DNA from: JAOUEA01 sp040882605
GTDB taxonomy: Bacteria > Actinomycetota > UBA4738 > HRBIN12
Direction of reading: 5' to 3'
Assembly (NCBI GenBank): GCA_040882605.1
Contig: JBBEAY010000062.1
Location: forward strand, 1 to 64,000
DNA length: 64,000 bases
The position numbers and the translations under genes are program-made. The notes beneath the pieces are model-generated. The model ran no database searches. It was not told the DNA's origin and was given only the letters and a program-made list of their open reading frames with translations. Below, one piece after another: positions 1 through 7,843 of the stretch; position 1 is the stretch's first letter, and every line of letters begins with the position of its first letter.

Positions 1-315
1 CGCGTGCAGGAGATCCTGCAGCGCTACAAGGACCTGCAGGACATCATCGCGATCCTCGGTATCGACGAGCTGAGCGAAGAGGACAAGGTCATCGTGTCGC
101 GGGCTCGCAAGATCCAGCGGTTCCTATCGCAGCCGTTCTTCGTGGCCGAGCAGTTCACCGGGCTGCCGGGCAAGTACACGCCGGTCGACGAGACGATCGC
201 CTCGTTCAAGGCGCTCACCGAAGGCGAGTACGACCACCTTCCCGAGCAGGCGTTCTTCTTGGTGGGTGGCATCGAGGAAGCCGTCGAGCAGGCCAAGCAG
301 ATGGAAGCCGCATAG
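1..315 (+). CDS. atpD: F-type ATP synthase subunit beta, C-terminal part
   Basis: The last 104 codons of the catalytic beta subunit of the F1 head; the start lies outside the window. The segment begins RVQEILQRYKDLQDIIAILG and carries the typical C-terminal helical domain, including SRARKIQRFLSQPFF, AEQFTGLPGKY and an EQAFFLVGGI motif near the end. The nucleotide-binding P-loop part is not in the window. It is followed 34 bases later by atpC, the usual end of an atp operon. The assignment rests on near-universal beta-subunit motifs. Confidence 0.97.
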   Translation, partial: RVQEILQRYKDLQDIIAILGIDELSEEDKVIVSRARKIQRFLSQPFFVAEQFTGLPGKYTPVDETIASFKALTEGEYDHLPEQAFFLVGGIEEAVEQAKQMEAA

Positions 316-349
316 CTGTGGCGCTCAAGCAGCCGAAGGCGGTAGCGCG

Positions 350-826
350 ATGAGCGGGGCGGTCGAGGTCCATGTCGTCACACCCGAGCGCGAGGTCTGG
401 GCAGGCGACGCCCAGAGCGTGATCGCGCACGGCGTCGACGGCGAGGTCGGCATCCTCACGGGGCATGCGCCTATGATGGTGCAGCTCGCGATCGGTCCGC
501 TGCGTATCTTGCGCGAAGGCGAGCCCGAGCTGCGAGCGGTGGTCGATGGCGGCTTCATGCACGTGACGAGCGCCGCGACGCTTGCGGGCACGGGCGCGCC
601 TGAGGGCGCGGGAACCGAGGCCGGCACGAGCGGCACGCGGGTCGACGTGCTGGCCTCGAGCGCCGAGCTCGCCGACGACATCGATATCGAGGCTGCGCGC
701 GCGCGCGCGGCCGAGCTCGAAGAGCGACTGTCGCAGCGGCGCGACACCGATCGGGCAGAGGCCGAGGTCGCCGCGATCGAGGCCGAGCGCACCAAGGCCC
801 TCGCGCGCATCAACATCGCAGGCTGA
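350..826 (+). CDS. atpC: F-type ATP synthase subunit epsilon
   Basis: A 158-residue epsilon subunit, which couples the central stalk to catalysis and can inhibit ATP hydrolysis. The N-terminal beta-sandwich is visible as VEVHVVTPEREVWAG, HGVDGEVGILTGHAPMM and a VVDGGFMHV strand. The C-terminal part (about residues 110-155) is a charged helical hairpin rich in Ala, Arg and Glu. It is 20-25 residues longer than many epsilons because of a Gly/Ala/Thr-rich insert around residues 80-95. The reading frame is open further upstream, but the ATG at 350 is the first start that fits the family's N-terminus. A (GC)7 run lies near 695-708. Confidence 0.93.
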   Translation: MSGAVEVHVVTPEREVWAGDAQSVIAHGVDGEVGILTGHAPMMVQLAIGPLRILREGEPELRAVVDGGFMHVTSAATLAGTGAPEGAGTEAGTSGTRVDVLASSAELADDIDIEAARARAAELEERLSQRRDTDRAEAEVAAIEAERTKALARINIAG

Positions 827-849
827 GCCTGAACCGGCCTACCCGCACA

Positions 850-855
850 TAGACT
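850..855 (+). promoter_or_regulatory. -10 element for murA
   Basis: TAGACT ends 9 bases before the murA ATG at 865, so transcription would begin at or within a base or two of the start codon. There is no Shine-Dalgarno sequence between them. This matches the leaderless pattern seen at eight other genes in the window. Confidence 0.5.
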
Positions 856-864
856 GGTTGCCCT

Positions 865-2136
865 ATGGAACGACTCCTCGTCACAGGAGGGGCGCGCTGC
901 GCCGGCACGGTCCGGGTGGCCGGCGCCAAGAACTCCGCCCTGAAGCTCATGGCTGCGGCGCTGCTCGCGCCCGGTCGCACCGTGCTGCACGACGTGCCGC
1001 ACATCCAGGACTGCCTGACGATGGGTGAGGTGCTCGACCGGCTCGGCGCGGGCGTCGCGTGGCACCGGGGCTCGGTCACGATCGACGCGACGGAGCTGAC
1101 CTCGGTCGAGGCGCCGTACGACCTCGTTCGCCGTATGCGGGCGTCGACGGCCGTGTTGGGGTCGTTGCTCGCGCGCGCCGGGCGTGCTCGCGTGGCCATG
1201 CCGGGTGGCGATGAGATCGGGTCTCGCCCGATCGACCTGCACGTGCAGGGCCTGCGGAAGATGGGCGCCGAGATCAGCTCGGAGCACGGGTTCCTGGTGG
1301 CGTCGACTCCCGGGCTGCACGGGGCCGCGATCACTCTCGACTACCCGAGTGTGGGCGCGACCGAGAACCTGATGATGGCAGCGGTGCTCGCCAGGGGAAC
1401 GACGGCGATCGACAACGCCGCGCGCGAGCCCGAGATCGCCGACATCGCGACATTCCTCGCGGCCATGGGCGCCCGCATCGACGGCGCCGGCACGAGCACG
1501 ATCGAGATCGAAGGCGTCGATACGCTCGAGCCCGCCCAGCACACGACGATCCCCGATCGCATCGAGGCGGGCACATGGGCAGCGGCCGCCGTCGCGACAC
1601 GCGGTGATGTGACGCTCGAGAACGCGCGGCCCGACCACCTCGACCTGTTCCTGCAGAAGCTCGCGGACGCCGGTGCCGACGTGGTCATGACCGAGGCGGG
1701 GCTGCGCATCACCCAGACGAGCCGCGCGAGCGCGATCGACTTCGTGACCCTTCCCTACCCGGGGGTGGCGACAGACTTCCAGCCGATCCTCATGGCCATG
1801 CTCGCGACCGCCGATGGAACGAGCATCGCGACCGAGAACGTGTTCGAGAGCCGTTTCCTCTACGTGGACGAGCTTCGGCGCATGGGGGCAGACATCAGGA
1901 CCGAAGGCCATCACGCGGTGATCCGTGGCGTCGACCGTCTGTCGGCTGCGCCCGTGCGAGCGCTCGATATCAGGGCTGGAGCGGCGATGACGATCGCCGC
2001 GCTCGCTGCCGATGGTGTGAGCGAGATCTCAGATCTTCACCACCTCGACCGGGGTTACGAGGGGTTCGTCACGAAGCTGCGCGGGCTCGGGGTCGAGGCG
2101 CGTCGCGTCGACGAGCCGGCGTTCCGGCTCCATTAG
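865..2136 (+). CDS. murA: UDP-N-acetylglucosamine 1-carboxyvinyltransferase
   Basis: A 423-residue MurA, the cytoplasmic enzyme that transfers enolpyruvate from PEP to UDP-GlcNAc in the first committed step of peptidoglycan synthesis. It has the usual length and both EPSP-synthase-like halves. Residues 20-25 (GAKNSA) contain the conserved Lys-Asn pair. The active-site loop at 113-121 reads PGGDEIGSR: Asp116 stands where most bacterial MurA enzymes have the catalytic Cys. A Cys-to-Asp change at this site is known to confer fosfomycin insensitivity, as in Mycobacterium tuberculosis and Chlamydia. The position directly after atpC is common in Actinomycetota. Confidence 0.96.
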   Translation: MERLLVTGGARCAGTVRVAGAKNSALKLMAAALLAPGRTVLHDVPHIQDCLTMGEVLDRLGAGVAWHRGSVTIDATELTSVEAPYDLVRRMRASTAVLGSLLARAGRARVAMPGGDEIGSRPIDLHVQGLRKMGAEISSEHGFLVASTPGLHGAAITLDYPSVGATENLMMAAVLARGTTAIDNAAREPEIADIATFLAAMGARIDGAGTSTIEIEGVDTLEPAQHTTIPDRIEAGTWAAAAVATRGDVTLENARPDHLDLFLQKLADAGADVVMTEAGLRITQTSRASAIDFVTLPYPGVATDFQPILMAMLATADGTSIATENVFESRFLYVDELRRMGADIRTEGHHAVIRGVDRLSAAPVRALDIRAGAAMTIAALAADGVSEISDLHHLDRGYEGFVTKLRGLGVEARRVDEPAFRLH

Positions 2137-2148
2137 TTCGCTGCCGCG

Positions 2149-3018
2149 ATGCCCATGACTGCCCAGCCGCCGCCCCTGCCCCAGCCCCCGCCCCGTCCCG
2201 ACCTTCGTGCCGACGGCACATCGATCGGCACGGCGCCATCGTCCTCACAGGCGCCGCCCAACGAGACCGCCGCGACTCTTCCCGACGGCCGACCGAAGGT
2301 CACGTGGCGATGGTGGCATGCGCTCATCGCGTTCTTCATCACCAACATCGTCATCGCGCAGGTGCTCGTCGGGGGGTTGATCGTCGCCCTCACCGGGGTG
2401 GAGGTCACCTCGGGAGCCGCCGGAGCAGGGGTGCTCGGGCTCACTATCGTCACGAACGCGGTGGCGGTCGCCGGGTTGATCGCATGGCTCGAGCGACAGC
2501 ACCCGGGGTGGCGCGAGGCGATCCGACTCGTTCCGGCGTCACAGCGGATCCGAGAGTTCGGGGTGAGCTTCGCTCTCGGGCTGGGCCTGTATCCGGCCGT
2601 GGCCATCGGTGCAGGACTGATCGTTGCGTCGCTCCTGCAAGTGATCACAGATCAGACGGTGACGGCGCCGGACCAGATCGCGACCGATCTCACGCTCGTC
2701 GGCAAGCTGCTGGCCGTGTTCGTTGCGCTCTTCGCCGCGCCGGTCGCCGAGGAGCTCTTCTTCCGGGGCGTGCTGTTCCGCGGCATCAGGGATCGGCACG
2801 GCTTCTGGCCCGGAGCGTTGGCCTCGTCGCTGTTGTTCGGCCTGGTGCACTACGTGGCGGCGCCGTGGCCCGACGCGGTCTTCCTGCAGGGGGTCATGAT
2901 GTTCACGGGGGTCGGGCTCTGCCTGATCTACGAATGGCGCAAGAGCCTGCTGTCGAACATCGCCGCGCACATCGCGTTCAACTCCATCGGCATCGCGCTC
3001 ATCCTCGTGACCGGCTGA
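2149..3018 (+). CDS. CPBP family intramembrane glutamic endopeptidase
   Basis: A 289-residue multipass membrane protein of the CPBP (CAAX protease and bacteriocin-processing, Abi) family. A proline-rich cytoplasmic N-terminus (residues 3-25) precedes about seven hydrophobic segments. The catalytic signature is present as EELFFRG (about residues 201-207), FGLVHY and HIAFNSIG near the C-terminus, giving the Glu-Glu-x3-Arg plus two His arrangement. Bacterial members process membrane or secreted peptides or act in immunity to bacteriocins; the substrate here is unknown. It starts 12 bases after the murA stop, so it is probably cotranscribed. Confidence 0.88.
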   Translation: MPMTAQPPPLPQPPPRPDLRADGTSIGTAPSSSQAPPNETAATLPDGRPKVTWRWWHALIAFFITNIVIAQVLVGGLIVALTGVEVTSGAAGAGVLGLTIVTNAVAVAGLIAWLERQHPGWREAIRLVPASQRIREFGVSFALGLGLYPAVAIGAGLIVASLLQVITDQTVTAPDQIATDLTLVGKLLAVFVALFAAPVAEELFFRGVLFRGIRDRHGFWPGALASSLLFGLVHYVAAPWPDAVFLQGVMMFTGVGLCLIYEWRKSLLSNIAAHIAFNSIGIALILVTG

Positions 3019-3083
3019 CGGTCCGAGCCCGCTCTGGCTCGGGACGACCTCCGTATGCTGGGGCCGGCAGTGAGGGAGGGCGC

Positions 3084-3503
3084 ATGTTCGAGTTCCCGCG
3101 TGAGGAATGGTTCCACGCGCTGGCCGGCCACATCACCGCGTCGGATGCCTACCGAGAGGCGGCATCGAGCTGGGAAGGCGACATCGCGTTCGTGATCGAG
3201 GCCGACCCCGAACGCGGCGTGCCCGACGATGTCTGGGGCTACCTCGACCTATGGCACGGCGCCTGCAGGAGCGGCAGTGTGGTGACGCCGGAGCGAGGCG
3301 CCGAGGCCGAGTTCGTGATCTCGGCCACCTTCCGCCGCTGGAAGGACGTCGTGCGCGGAGAGCTTGATCCCGTGAGGGCGATGATGCAGGGAAAGCTCAG
3401 GGTGCGTGGCGATCTTCCGAAGATCTTGCGGTACGTGCAGGCGGCGCACGAGCTCGTGGTGATCTGCGGCGCCGTGCCCACCAGGTTCCCCGACGAGGCC
3501 TGA
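3084..3503 (+). CDS. SCP2 sterol-binding domain protein
   Basis: A 139-residue protein consisting of one SCP2-type lipid-binding fold. The fold is recognised from the pattern FVIEADPERGVPDDVWGYLDLWHG, a central VISATFRRWKDVV segment and the conserved end MMQGKLRVRGDLPKILRY. Such domains bind hydrophobic ligands such as fatty acyl-CoA or sterols. The start at 3084 follows a GGGAGGG ribosome site. The stop codon overlaps the ATG of the dehydrogenase at 3503, so the two are translationally coupled. The ligand cannot be inferred. Confidence 0.82.
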   Translation: MFEFPREEWFHALAGHITASDAYREAASSWEGDIAFVIEADPERGVPDDVWGYLDLWHGACRSGSVVTPERGAEAEFVISATFRRWKDVVRGELDPVRAMMQGKLRVRGDLPKILRYVQAAHELVVICGAVPTRFPDEA

Positions 3504-4543
3504 TGCGAGCGGTCGTGTTCGCCGAGCCTGGGCGGGTTGAGGTAGCCGATGTGGCCGCTCCGGCGATCCGAGAGCCCACCGACGCCATCGTGCGCGTGAC
3601 GCGGGCGGCGATCTGCGGCTCGGATCTGCATCTCCTGCACGGCAAGACGCCGACGGCCCCGGGCGAGGTGCTCGGCCACGAAGCCGTGGGTGTCGTCGAG
3701 TCCATCGGCGCCGAAGTCGCCTCGGTGAGACCCCGGGAACGGGTCGTGCTCTCGTTCGCGGTGGCCTGTGGATGCTGCTGGTTCTGCGCGCGAGGCGAGA
3801 CCAACCTCTGCGAACGGTCGGCGGTCTTCGGCGCAGGGCCGTTCGGCGGCAACCTCGCCGGCACGCAGGCCGAGATGGTGCGGGTGCCGTGGGCAGACGT
3901 GAATCTGTTGTCCGTGCCCTCGGCGGTCGACGACGACCGGGCGGTCTTCGTCGGCGATGTGCTGACCACGGGGTTCCACTCGGCGTCGCTCGCAGAAGCG
4001 GAACCAGACGACGTCGTCGCGGTGTTCGGCGCCGGTCCGGTGGGCTGGTGCGCCGCCCTCTCACTGCGAGCCCTCGGGGTCGAGCAGGTGTTCCTACTCG
4101 ACCGGGAACCCGCGAGGCTCGCGCTCGCCGCCGAGGCCGGTGCGACGCCTGTCAACGTCGGTGAGCAGAGCGCCGAGAGCGCGCTCGCCGAGGCGACCGA
4201 CGACCGGGGCGCCGACGTGGCGATCGACGCCGTGGGCGCCGCCGACGCGTACCTCGCGGCGACCACGATCGTGCGCCGAGGAGGGCGCGTGGTGGTTGCC
4301 GGCGTCTACGCGGGCGAGTCGGTCGAGCTGCAGCTCGGCGTCGCCTGGGCGAGGGCGCTCGACGTACGGTTCACCGGCGTCTGCCCCGTGCATCGGAGCT
4401 GGCGCGAGGTGATGGCGAAGGTCGAGGAAGGCGCGCTCGACCCTCTTCCCTTCGTGAGCGATCGGGTGACGCTCGAGCAAGCCCCGAGCGGCTACCGGCG
4501 GTTCGACGCTCGCGAGGCCACGAAGGTGCTGATCGAACCGTGA
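3503..4543 (+). CDS. zinc-dependent alcohol dehydrogenase family protein
   Basis: A 346-residue medium-chain dehydrogenase/reductase. The catalytic zinc site is recognisable from CGSDLH (about residues 36-41) and GHEAVG (about 57-62). The structural zinc lobe is the cysteine cluster CGCCWFCARGETNLCE around residues 90-105. The Rossmann motif GAGPVGWCAAL follows near residue 175. It would oxidise an alcohol or polyol with NAD(P)+, of the threonine/sorbitol/formaldehyde dehydrogenase type. It is coupled by overlap to SCP2-like genes on both sides, suggesting a lipophilic substrate, but that is only context. Confidence 0.88.
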   Translation: MRAVVFAEPGRVEVADVAAPAIREPTDAIVRVTRAAICGSDLHLLHGKTPTAPGEVLGHEAVGVVESIGAEVASVRPRERVVLSFAVACGCCWFCARGETNLCERSAVFGAGPFGGNLAGTQAEMVRVPWADVNLLSVPSAVDDDRAVFVGDVLTTGFHSASLAEAEPDDVVAVFGAGPVGWCAALSLRALGVEQVFLLDREPARLALAAEAGATPVNVGEQSAESALAEATDDRGADVAIDAVGAADAYLAATTIVRRGGRVVVAGVYAGESVELQLGVAWARALDVRFTGVCPVHRSWREVMAKVEEGALDPLPFVSDRVTLEQAPSGYRRFDAREATKVLIEP

Positions 4544-5001
4544 GCGGTGTGCGGGTGCAGCTCGATGGCGACGATCCGAGCGGGCTCGCCGAGCTGATCG
4601 CCGGTCTTCTCGAACAGAACCTGGTCCGGGAACCTGCGCGAGTCGCCCGCCTGCGCCCATCGCTCGTGGCGATCGTGGCGCCTGATGCGGGCGTGGCCGT
4701 GACGGTGCGGCTCGCATCCGGCAGTGTGCGGGTCGCAGACGGCGTCGCGGCCGATTCGCACCTGAGGGTCGTCGCCGACGCCGACCGCCTGCTCGCGCTC
4801 GCGGCAGCCCCGCTACGCGCGGGGCTGCCCGATCCGTTGCACCCCGACGGCCGAGCTGCGCTCGCCGACGTCGTCACGGGGCGGGTGCGTGTGCACGGGT
4901 TGCTGCGACACCCCATTCGGCTCGCAAGGTTCACGTCGCTGCTCTCCGTCTACGAGCCCGGCCCACGATCAGCCAAAGGGCACAGGTCGGTCCGCTCGTG
5001 A
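4540..5001 (+). CDS. SCP2-like domain hypothetical protein
   Basis: A 153-residue protein starting at a GTG that overlaps the upstream stop codon (GTGA). The central part (VRLASGSVRVADGVAADSHL, then a leucine-rich helix and GRAALADVVTGRVRVHG) resembles the weakly conserved SCP2-type lipid-binding fold, as in the protein at 3084. The likeness is structural rather than clear sequence identity. No signal peptide or membrane segment is visible. It probably acts with the neighbouring dehydrogenase and SCP2 protein; its function is not known. Confidence 0.6.
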   Translation: MSGVRVQLDGDDPSGLAELIAGLLEQNLVREPARVARLRPSLVAIVAPDAGVAVTVRLASGSVRVADGVAADSHLRVVADADRLLALAAAPLRAGLPDPLHPDGRAALADVVTGRVRVHGLLRHPIRLARFTSLLSVYEPGPRSAKGHRSVRS

Positions 5002-5609
5002 GAGGCGAGGCGCCGCCCCGCCCTGATGCGTCGGAGTCGATGCGACGTGCGAGGTCCGCTCATCGGTGGCTCCCCGTGGCCGCCGTGCTCGGCGTCGTGT
5101 GCGTCACCTCGCTCGGAGGCTTCATCGTGTCCGCCGCACTGTCGGAGCCGGCAGGCCCGCCCGTGTCGATCGCCGGCGTGGTCTCGGTGCAACCGCTCAG
5201 CGGGTGGGAACCGGCCGAAGCCGGTGTTGTCGCCGAGCGACCCATCGTGCGGATCACCAGGGGAAGCGGCACGCTCGCCATCATCGCGTGGGGCCCGGTC
5301 ACCGCAGACGCCGAGGCGCTCGCCGGAGACGTGGTCGACGAGCTCTTGCGCGATCGGCTCGACCGGCTCACCGTCTCTGAGGTCCTCACGGCGGTCACGC
5401 TCGACCAAGGGCTCGAGGCCCAGCGATTCACCTTCGTGGGCATCGATCGCATCTCGGGCGCCGCCGTCGAGGGTGAGGTCACTGCGGTCTTAACACCCGG
5501 CGGTGAGGGCGTGGTCTTCTTCGGGCTCGCCCCCGAGGGATCGCTGGCGTTCGTCGACGGCGACCTGCATACGATGATCGCCGCCGCGAGCCTGGGGGAG
5601 CAGGCGTGA
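4998..5609 (+). CDS. membrane-anchored hypothetical protein
   Basis: A 203-residue protein beginning at a GTG coupled to the preceding stop. A charged N-terminus is followed by one hydrophobic segment (about residues 24-48, WLPVAAVLGVVCVTSLGG), which suggests an uncleaved membrane anchor. The rest is a soluble, presumably extracellular alpha/beta domain with no catalytic motif that I recognise. The general design (anchor plus domain containing a short GW motif) is like the unrelated-looking protein at 54458-55312. It is coupled to the PrsW-type protease that follows, which could be meaningful because PrsW enzymes cleave single-pass membrane proteins. Confidence 0.65.
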   Translation: MRGEAPPRPDASESMRRARSAHRWLPVAAVLGVVCVTSLGGFIVSAALSEPAGPPVSIAGVVSVQPLSGWEPAEAGVVAERPIVRITRGSGTLAIIAWGPVTADAEALAGDVVDELLRDRLDRLTVSEVLTAVTLDQGLEAQRFTFVGIDRISGAAVEGEVTAVLTPGGEGVVFFGLAPEGSLAFVDGDLHTMIAAASLGEQA

Positions 5610-6820
5610 AGGCCGCCGATCTCCGGTCACGCCGCCGGTTGCATCACTCCGCCTTCCTGCAGCCTCGTCAGCCGGCTTTCTGGCTCTTCGTGCTCATCGT
5701 GGGTCTCACGAGCATCGTGGCTTTCGCCGAGCAGAGCTTCTTCCGAGACGCCTCGCCGGGCGGTTGGGCCTTGTCGTGGATCCTGCTGGCGCTCTACGGC
5801 CTGCCGGTCGCGGTGGTCGTGTATCTGCTCGACCTCTACGAGCGGGAGCCGGCGCCACTGCTCGTGGCGGCGTTCATCTGGGGGGCCGTCGCAGCCACGA
5901 CGCTCTCGGCGATCGGCAACGCCGGATGGGGGCTCACGGTTGCTCGCCTCGCGGGCCCGGAGTTCGCCGCTCGCTGGACCGCGGCCCTCACAGCGCCCTT
6001 CGTGGAGGAGATCTTGAAGGGCTGCGGCATCGTGTTGATCTACCTGATCGCTCGCGACGAGGTCGACGACGTCATGGATGGCTTCGTCTACGGCGCGATC
6101 TGCGGTCTCGGGTTCGCGATCGTCGAAGACGTCGTCTACTTCATGGCCGTGTTCGGCGGCCAGCCGAGCGGGGTGCTGCAGGGCTTCTGGGTGCGGGTCG
6201 TGGCGAGCGGTCTCTACGGGCACGTGCTCTACACGGGCCTCGTCGGCATGGCGGTGGGAATCGTCGTCTCACGCAGGTCGACGGCATCGCTGCGCCACCG
6301 GCTCTGGCCGGCCGCCGGGCTGTCCGCGCTCGCTGCGTTCGCGCACTTCCTTTGGAACTCACCCCTGCTCTCGCTGTTCCCCGCCGAGCCGTGGTCGGGG
6401 ACCGACTACCTGTTCTTGGTGGTCGCCACCGCGGTCAAGGGGTTGCCGTTGCTCGCGTTCGTCGCGATCGCGGTGACCCTCGCCCGTCGTCGCGAGCGCC
6501 GCTGGCTGCATCGAGCGCTCGATGGCGAGGTCGGCCTCGACGGCATCTCGCAAGCAGAGCTGCGCCTGCTGGAGAGCCCCAGGCGTCGTCGCGCGGCCAG
6601 AGGGGAGATGCGGCGGCGAGCGGGTACCCGAGCCGCCGCCCTGCTGCATCGGCTGCAGCGAGAACAGGTGAACCTGGCGATGGTTGCATCGCGTGTCGCC
6701 GGCGCCGAGGATCCTGCGCTCACTCGCCAGCGCGCATACTGCGCCTCGCTGCGCGAGGCGCTCCGGGCCATCCCGGGCGCTGCGCCCGCCGCAGGCGAGA
6801 CGGGCCCCGGCGCCCGGTAA
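5606..6820 (+). CDS. PrsW family intramembrane metalloprotease
   Basis: A 404-residue polytopic membrane protein with about eight hydrophobic segments in residues 20-300 and a basic Arg-rich cytoplasmic tail. The PrsW signature is clear: FVEEILKG (about residues 132-139), then FGLGFAIVED-type sequence (GLGFAIVEDVVYF), GHVLYTG and AAFAHFLWN carrying the later His residues. PrsW of Bacillus subtilis performs site-1 cleavage of an anti-sigma factor; homologs here likely cleave membrane proteins. The GTG start overlaps the stop of the membrane-anchored protein at 4998, which is therefore a candidate substrate or partner. Confidence 0.9.
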   Translation: MKAADLRSRRRLHHSAFLQPRQPAFWLFVLIVGLTSIVAFAEQSFFRDASPGGWALSWILLALYGLPVAVVVYLLDLYEREPAPLLVAAFIWGAVAATTLSAIGNAGWGLTVARLAGPEFAARWTAALTAPFVEEILKGCGIVLIYLIARDEVDDVMDGFVYGAICGLGFAIVEDVVYFMAVFGGQPSGVLQGFWVRVVASGLYGHVLYTGLVGMAVGIVVSRRSTASLRHRLWPAAGLSALAAFAHFLWNSPLLSLFPAEPWSGTDYLFLVVATAVKGLPLLAFVAIAVTLARRRERRWLHRALDGEVGLDGISQAELRLLESPRRRRAARGEMRRRAGTRAAALLHRLQREQVNLAMVASRVAGAEDPALTRQRAYCASLREALRAIPGAAPAAGETGPGAR

Positions 6821-6823
6821 CCT
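6818..6823 (+). promoter_or_regulatory. -10 element for meaB
   Basis: TAACCT ends 8 bases before the ATG at 6832, giving a predicted leaderless transcript for the meaB-mutase pair even though the upstream gene ends only 11 bases earlier. Confidence 0.45.
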
Positions 6824-6831
6824 TGGCCGCC

Positions 6832-7809
6832 ATGGACGTCGACGCGTTGGTACGGGGGGTGCTGGCGGGGGACCGGCGAGCCGTGGCCCGCGCGATCAGC
6901 GCAGTCGAAGACGGAGCCGACGATCTCGAAGCCCTTTCCGAAGGCATCTTCCCGAGCACCGGGCGAGCCGCGACCATCGGTCTCACCGGGGCGCCGGGCG
7001 TAGGCAAGTCCACCTTGGCGGCGGGGCTCGTACGAGTGGGGCGCGCGCGCCACCTGCGCGCCGCGGTGCTCGCGGTCGACCCGACCTCGCCGTACACGGG
7101 AGGAGCCTTGCTCGGTGACCGGGTGCGCATGCAGGAGCATGCCACCGATCCGAGCGTGTTCATCCGTTCGATGGCCACGCGCGGGCACCTCGGAGGCATG
7201 GCGCTCGCGGCGCCCGAGGCGGTGCGCATCCTCGATGCGGCCGGCTACGACCGAGTCGTGGTCGAGACGGTCGGGGTCGGCCAGGCCGAGGTCGATGTCG
7301 CGGCCGCCACCGACACCGCGGTCGTCGTGCTGGCGCCCGGCATGGGCGACGCGGTGCAGATGGCCAAGGCGGGCATCCTCGAGGTCGCCGACGTCTTCGT
7401 CGTGAACAAGGCCGACCGTGAAGGCGCCCCCGAGGTCGTGCGCGAGCTGCGCCAGATGCTGCACCTTGGCGCCGCTCGGGACTGGGATCCGCCTGTGCTC
7501 ACCGCTTCCGCGATCGGCAGCGACGCAAGCGACGGCATCGATGAGGTATGGGAAGCGATCGAGTCGCACAGGGCGCACCTCGAAGCGAGCGGGGCGCTCG
7601 GGTCGAAGCGGCGAGCCCGCCTGCTGCGAGAGGTCGAGGCGCTGGCGGCCGCGCGCTTCCACATCGAGATCGCTCGCGCCCTCGATGCAGACCCTGCACT
7701 CGCCGATGACCTGGTTGAACGGCGGACGGACCCGTACGGCGCCGCGGCTATGCTGGTTCGGCGGGCCACCGGCCAGAGCCCTCGAGGCGGACCGCGTCGA
7801 GATGGGTGA
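6832..7809 (+). CDS. meaB: MeaB/ArgK-type GTPase, acyl-CoA mutase chaperone
   Basis: A 325-residue G3E P-loop GTPase that protects and reactivates B12-dependent acyl-CoA mutases by gating cobalamin loading. The P-loop GAPGVGKST is at residues 53-61. It is followed by AVDPTSPYTGGALLGDR, the switch region MATRGHLGG, the ETVGVGQAEVDVA motif and the base-recognition motif NKADREG, all standard for MeaB. It lies directly upstream of a mutase large subunit, the expected context. The ATG at 6832 was chosen because a -10-like TAACCT sits 8 bases upstream. Confidence 0.93.
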   Translation: MDVDALVRGVLAGDRRAVARAISAVEDGADDLEALSEGIFPSTGRAATIGLTGAPGVGKSTLAAGLVRVGRARHLRAAVLAVDPTSPYTGGALLGDRVRMQEHATDPSVFIRSMATRGHLGGMALAAPEAVRILDAAGYDRVVVETVGVGQAEVDVAAATDTAVVVLAPGMGDAVQMAKAGILEVADVFVVNKADREGAPEVVRELRQMLHLGAARDWDPPVLTASAIGSDASDGIDEVWEAIESHRAHLEASGALGSKRRARLLREVEALAAARFHIEIARALDADPALADDLVERRTDPYGAAAMLVRRATGQSPRGGPRRDG

Positions 7810-7843
7810 GCCGGATCGCCCGTCCACCCGCGGAGGAGGTTCC

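Noticed and set aside
325..1914. A 529-codon minus-strand frame across atpC and murA
   Set aside because: Shadow of two strongly conserved genes.
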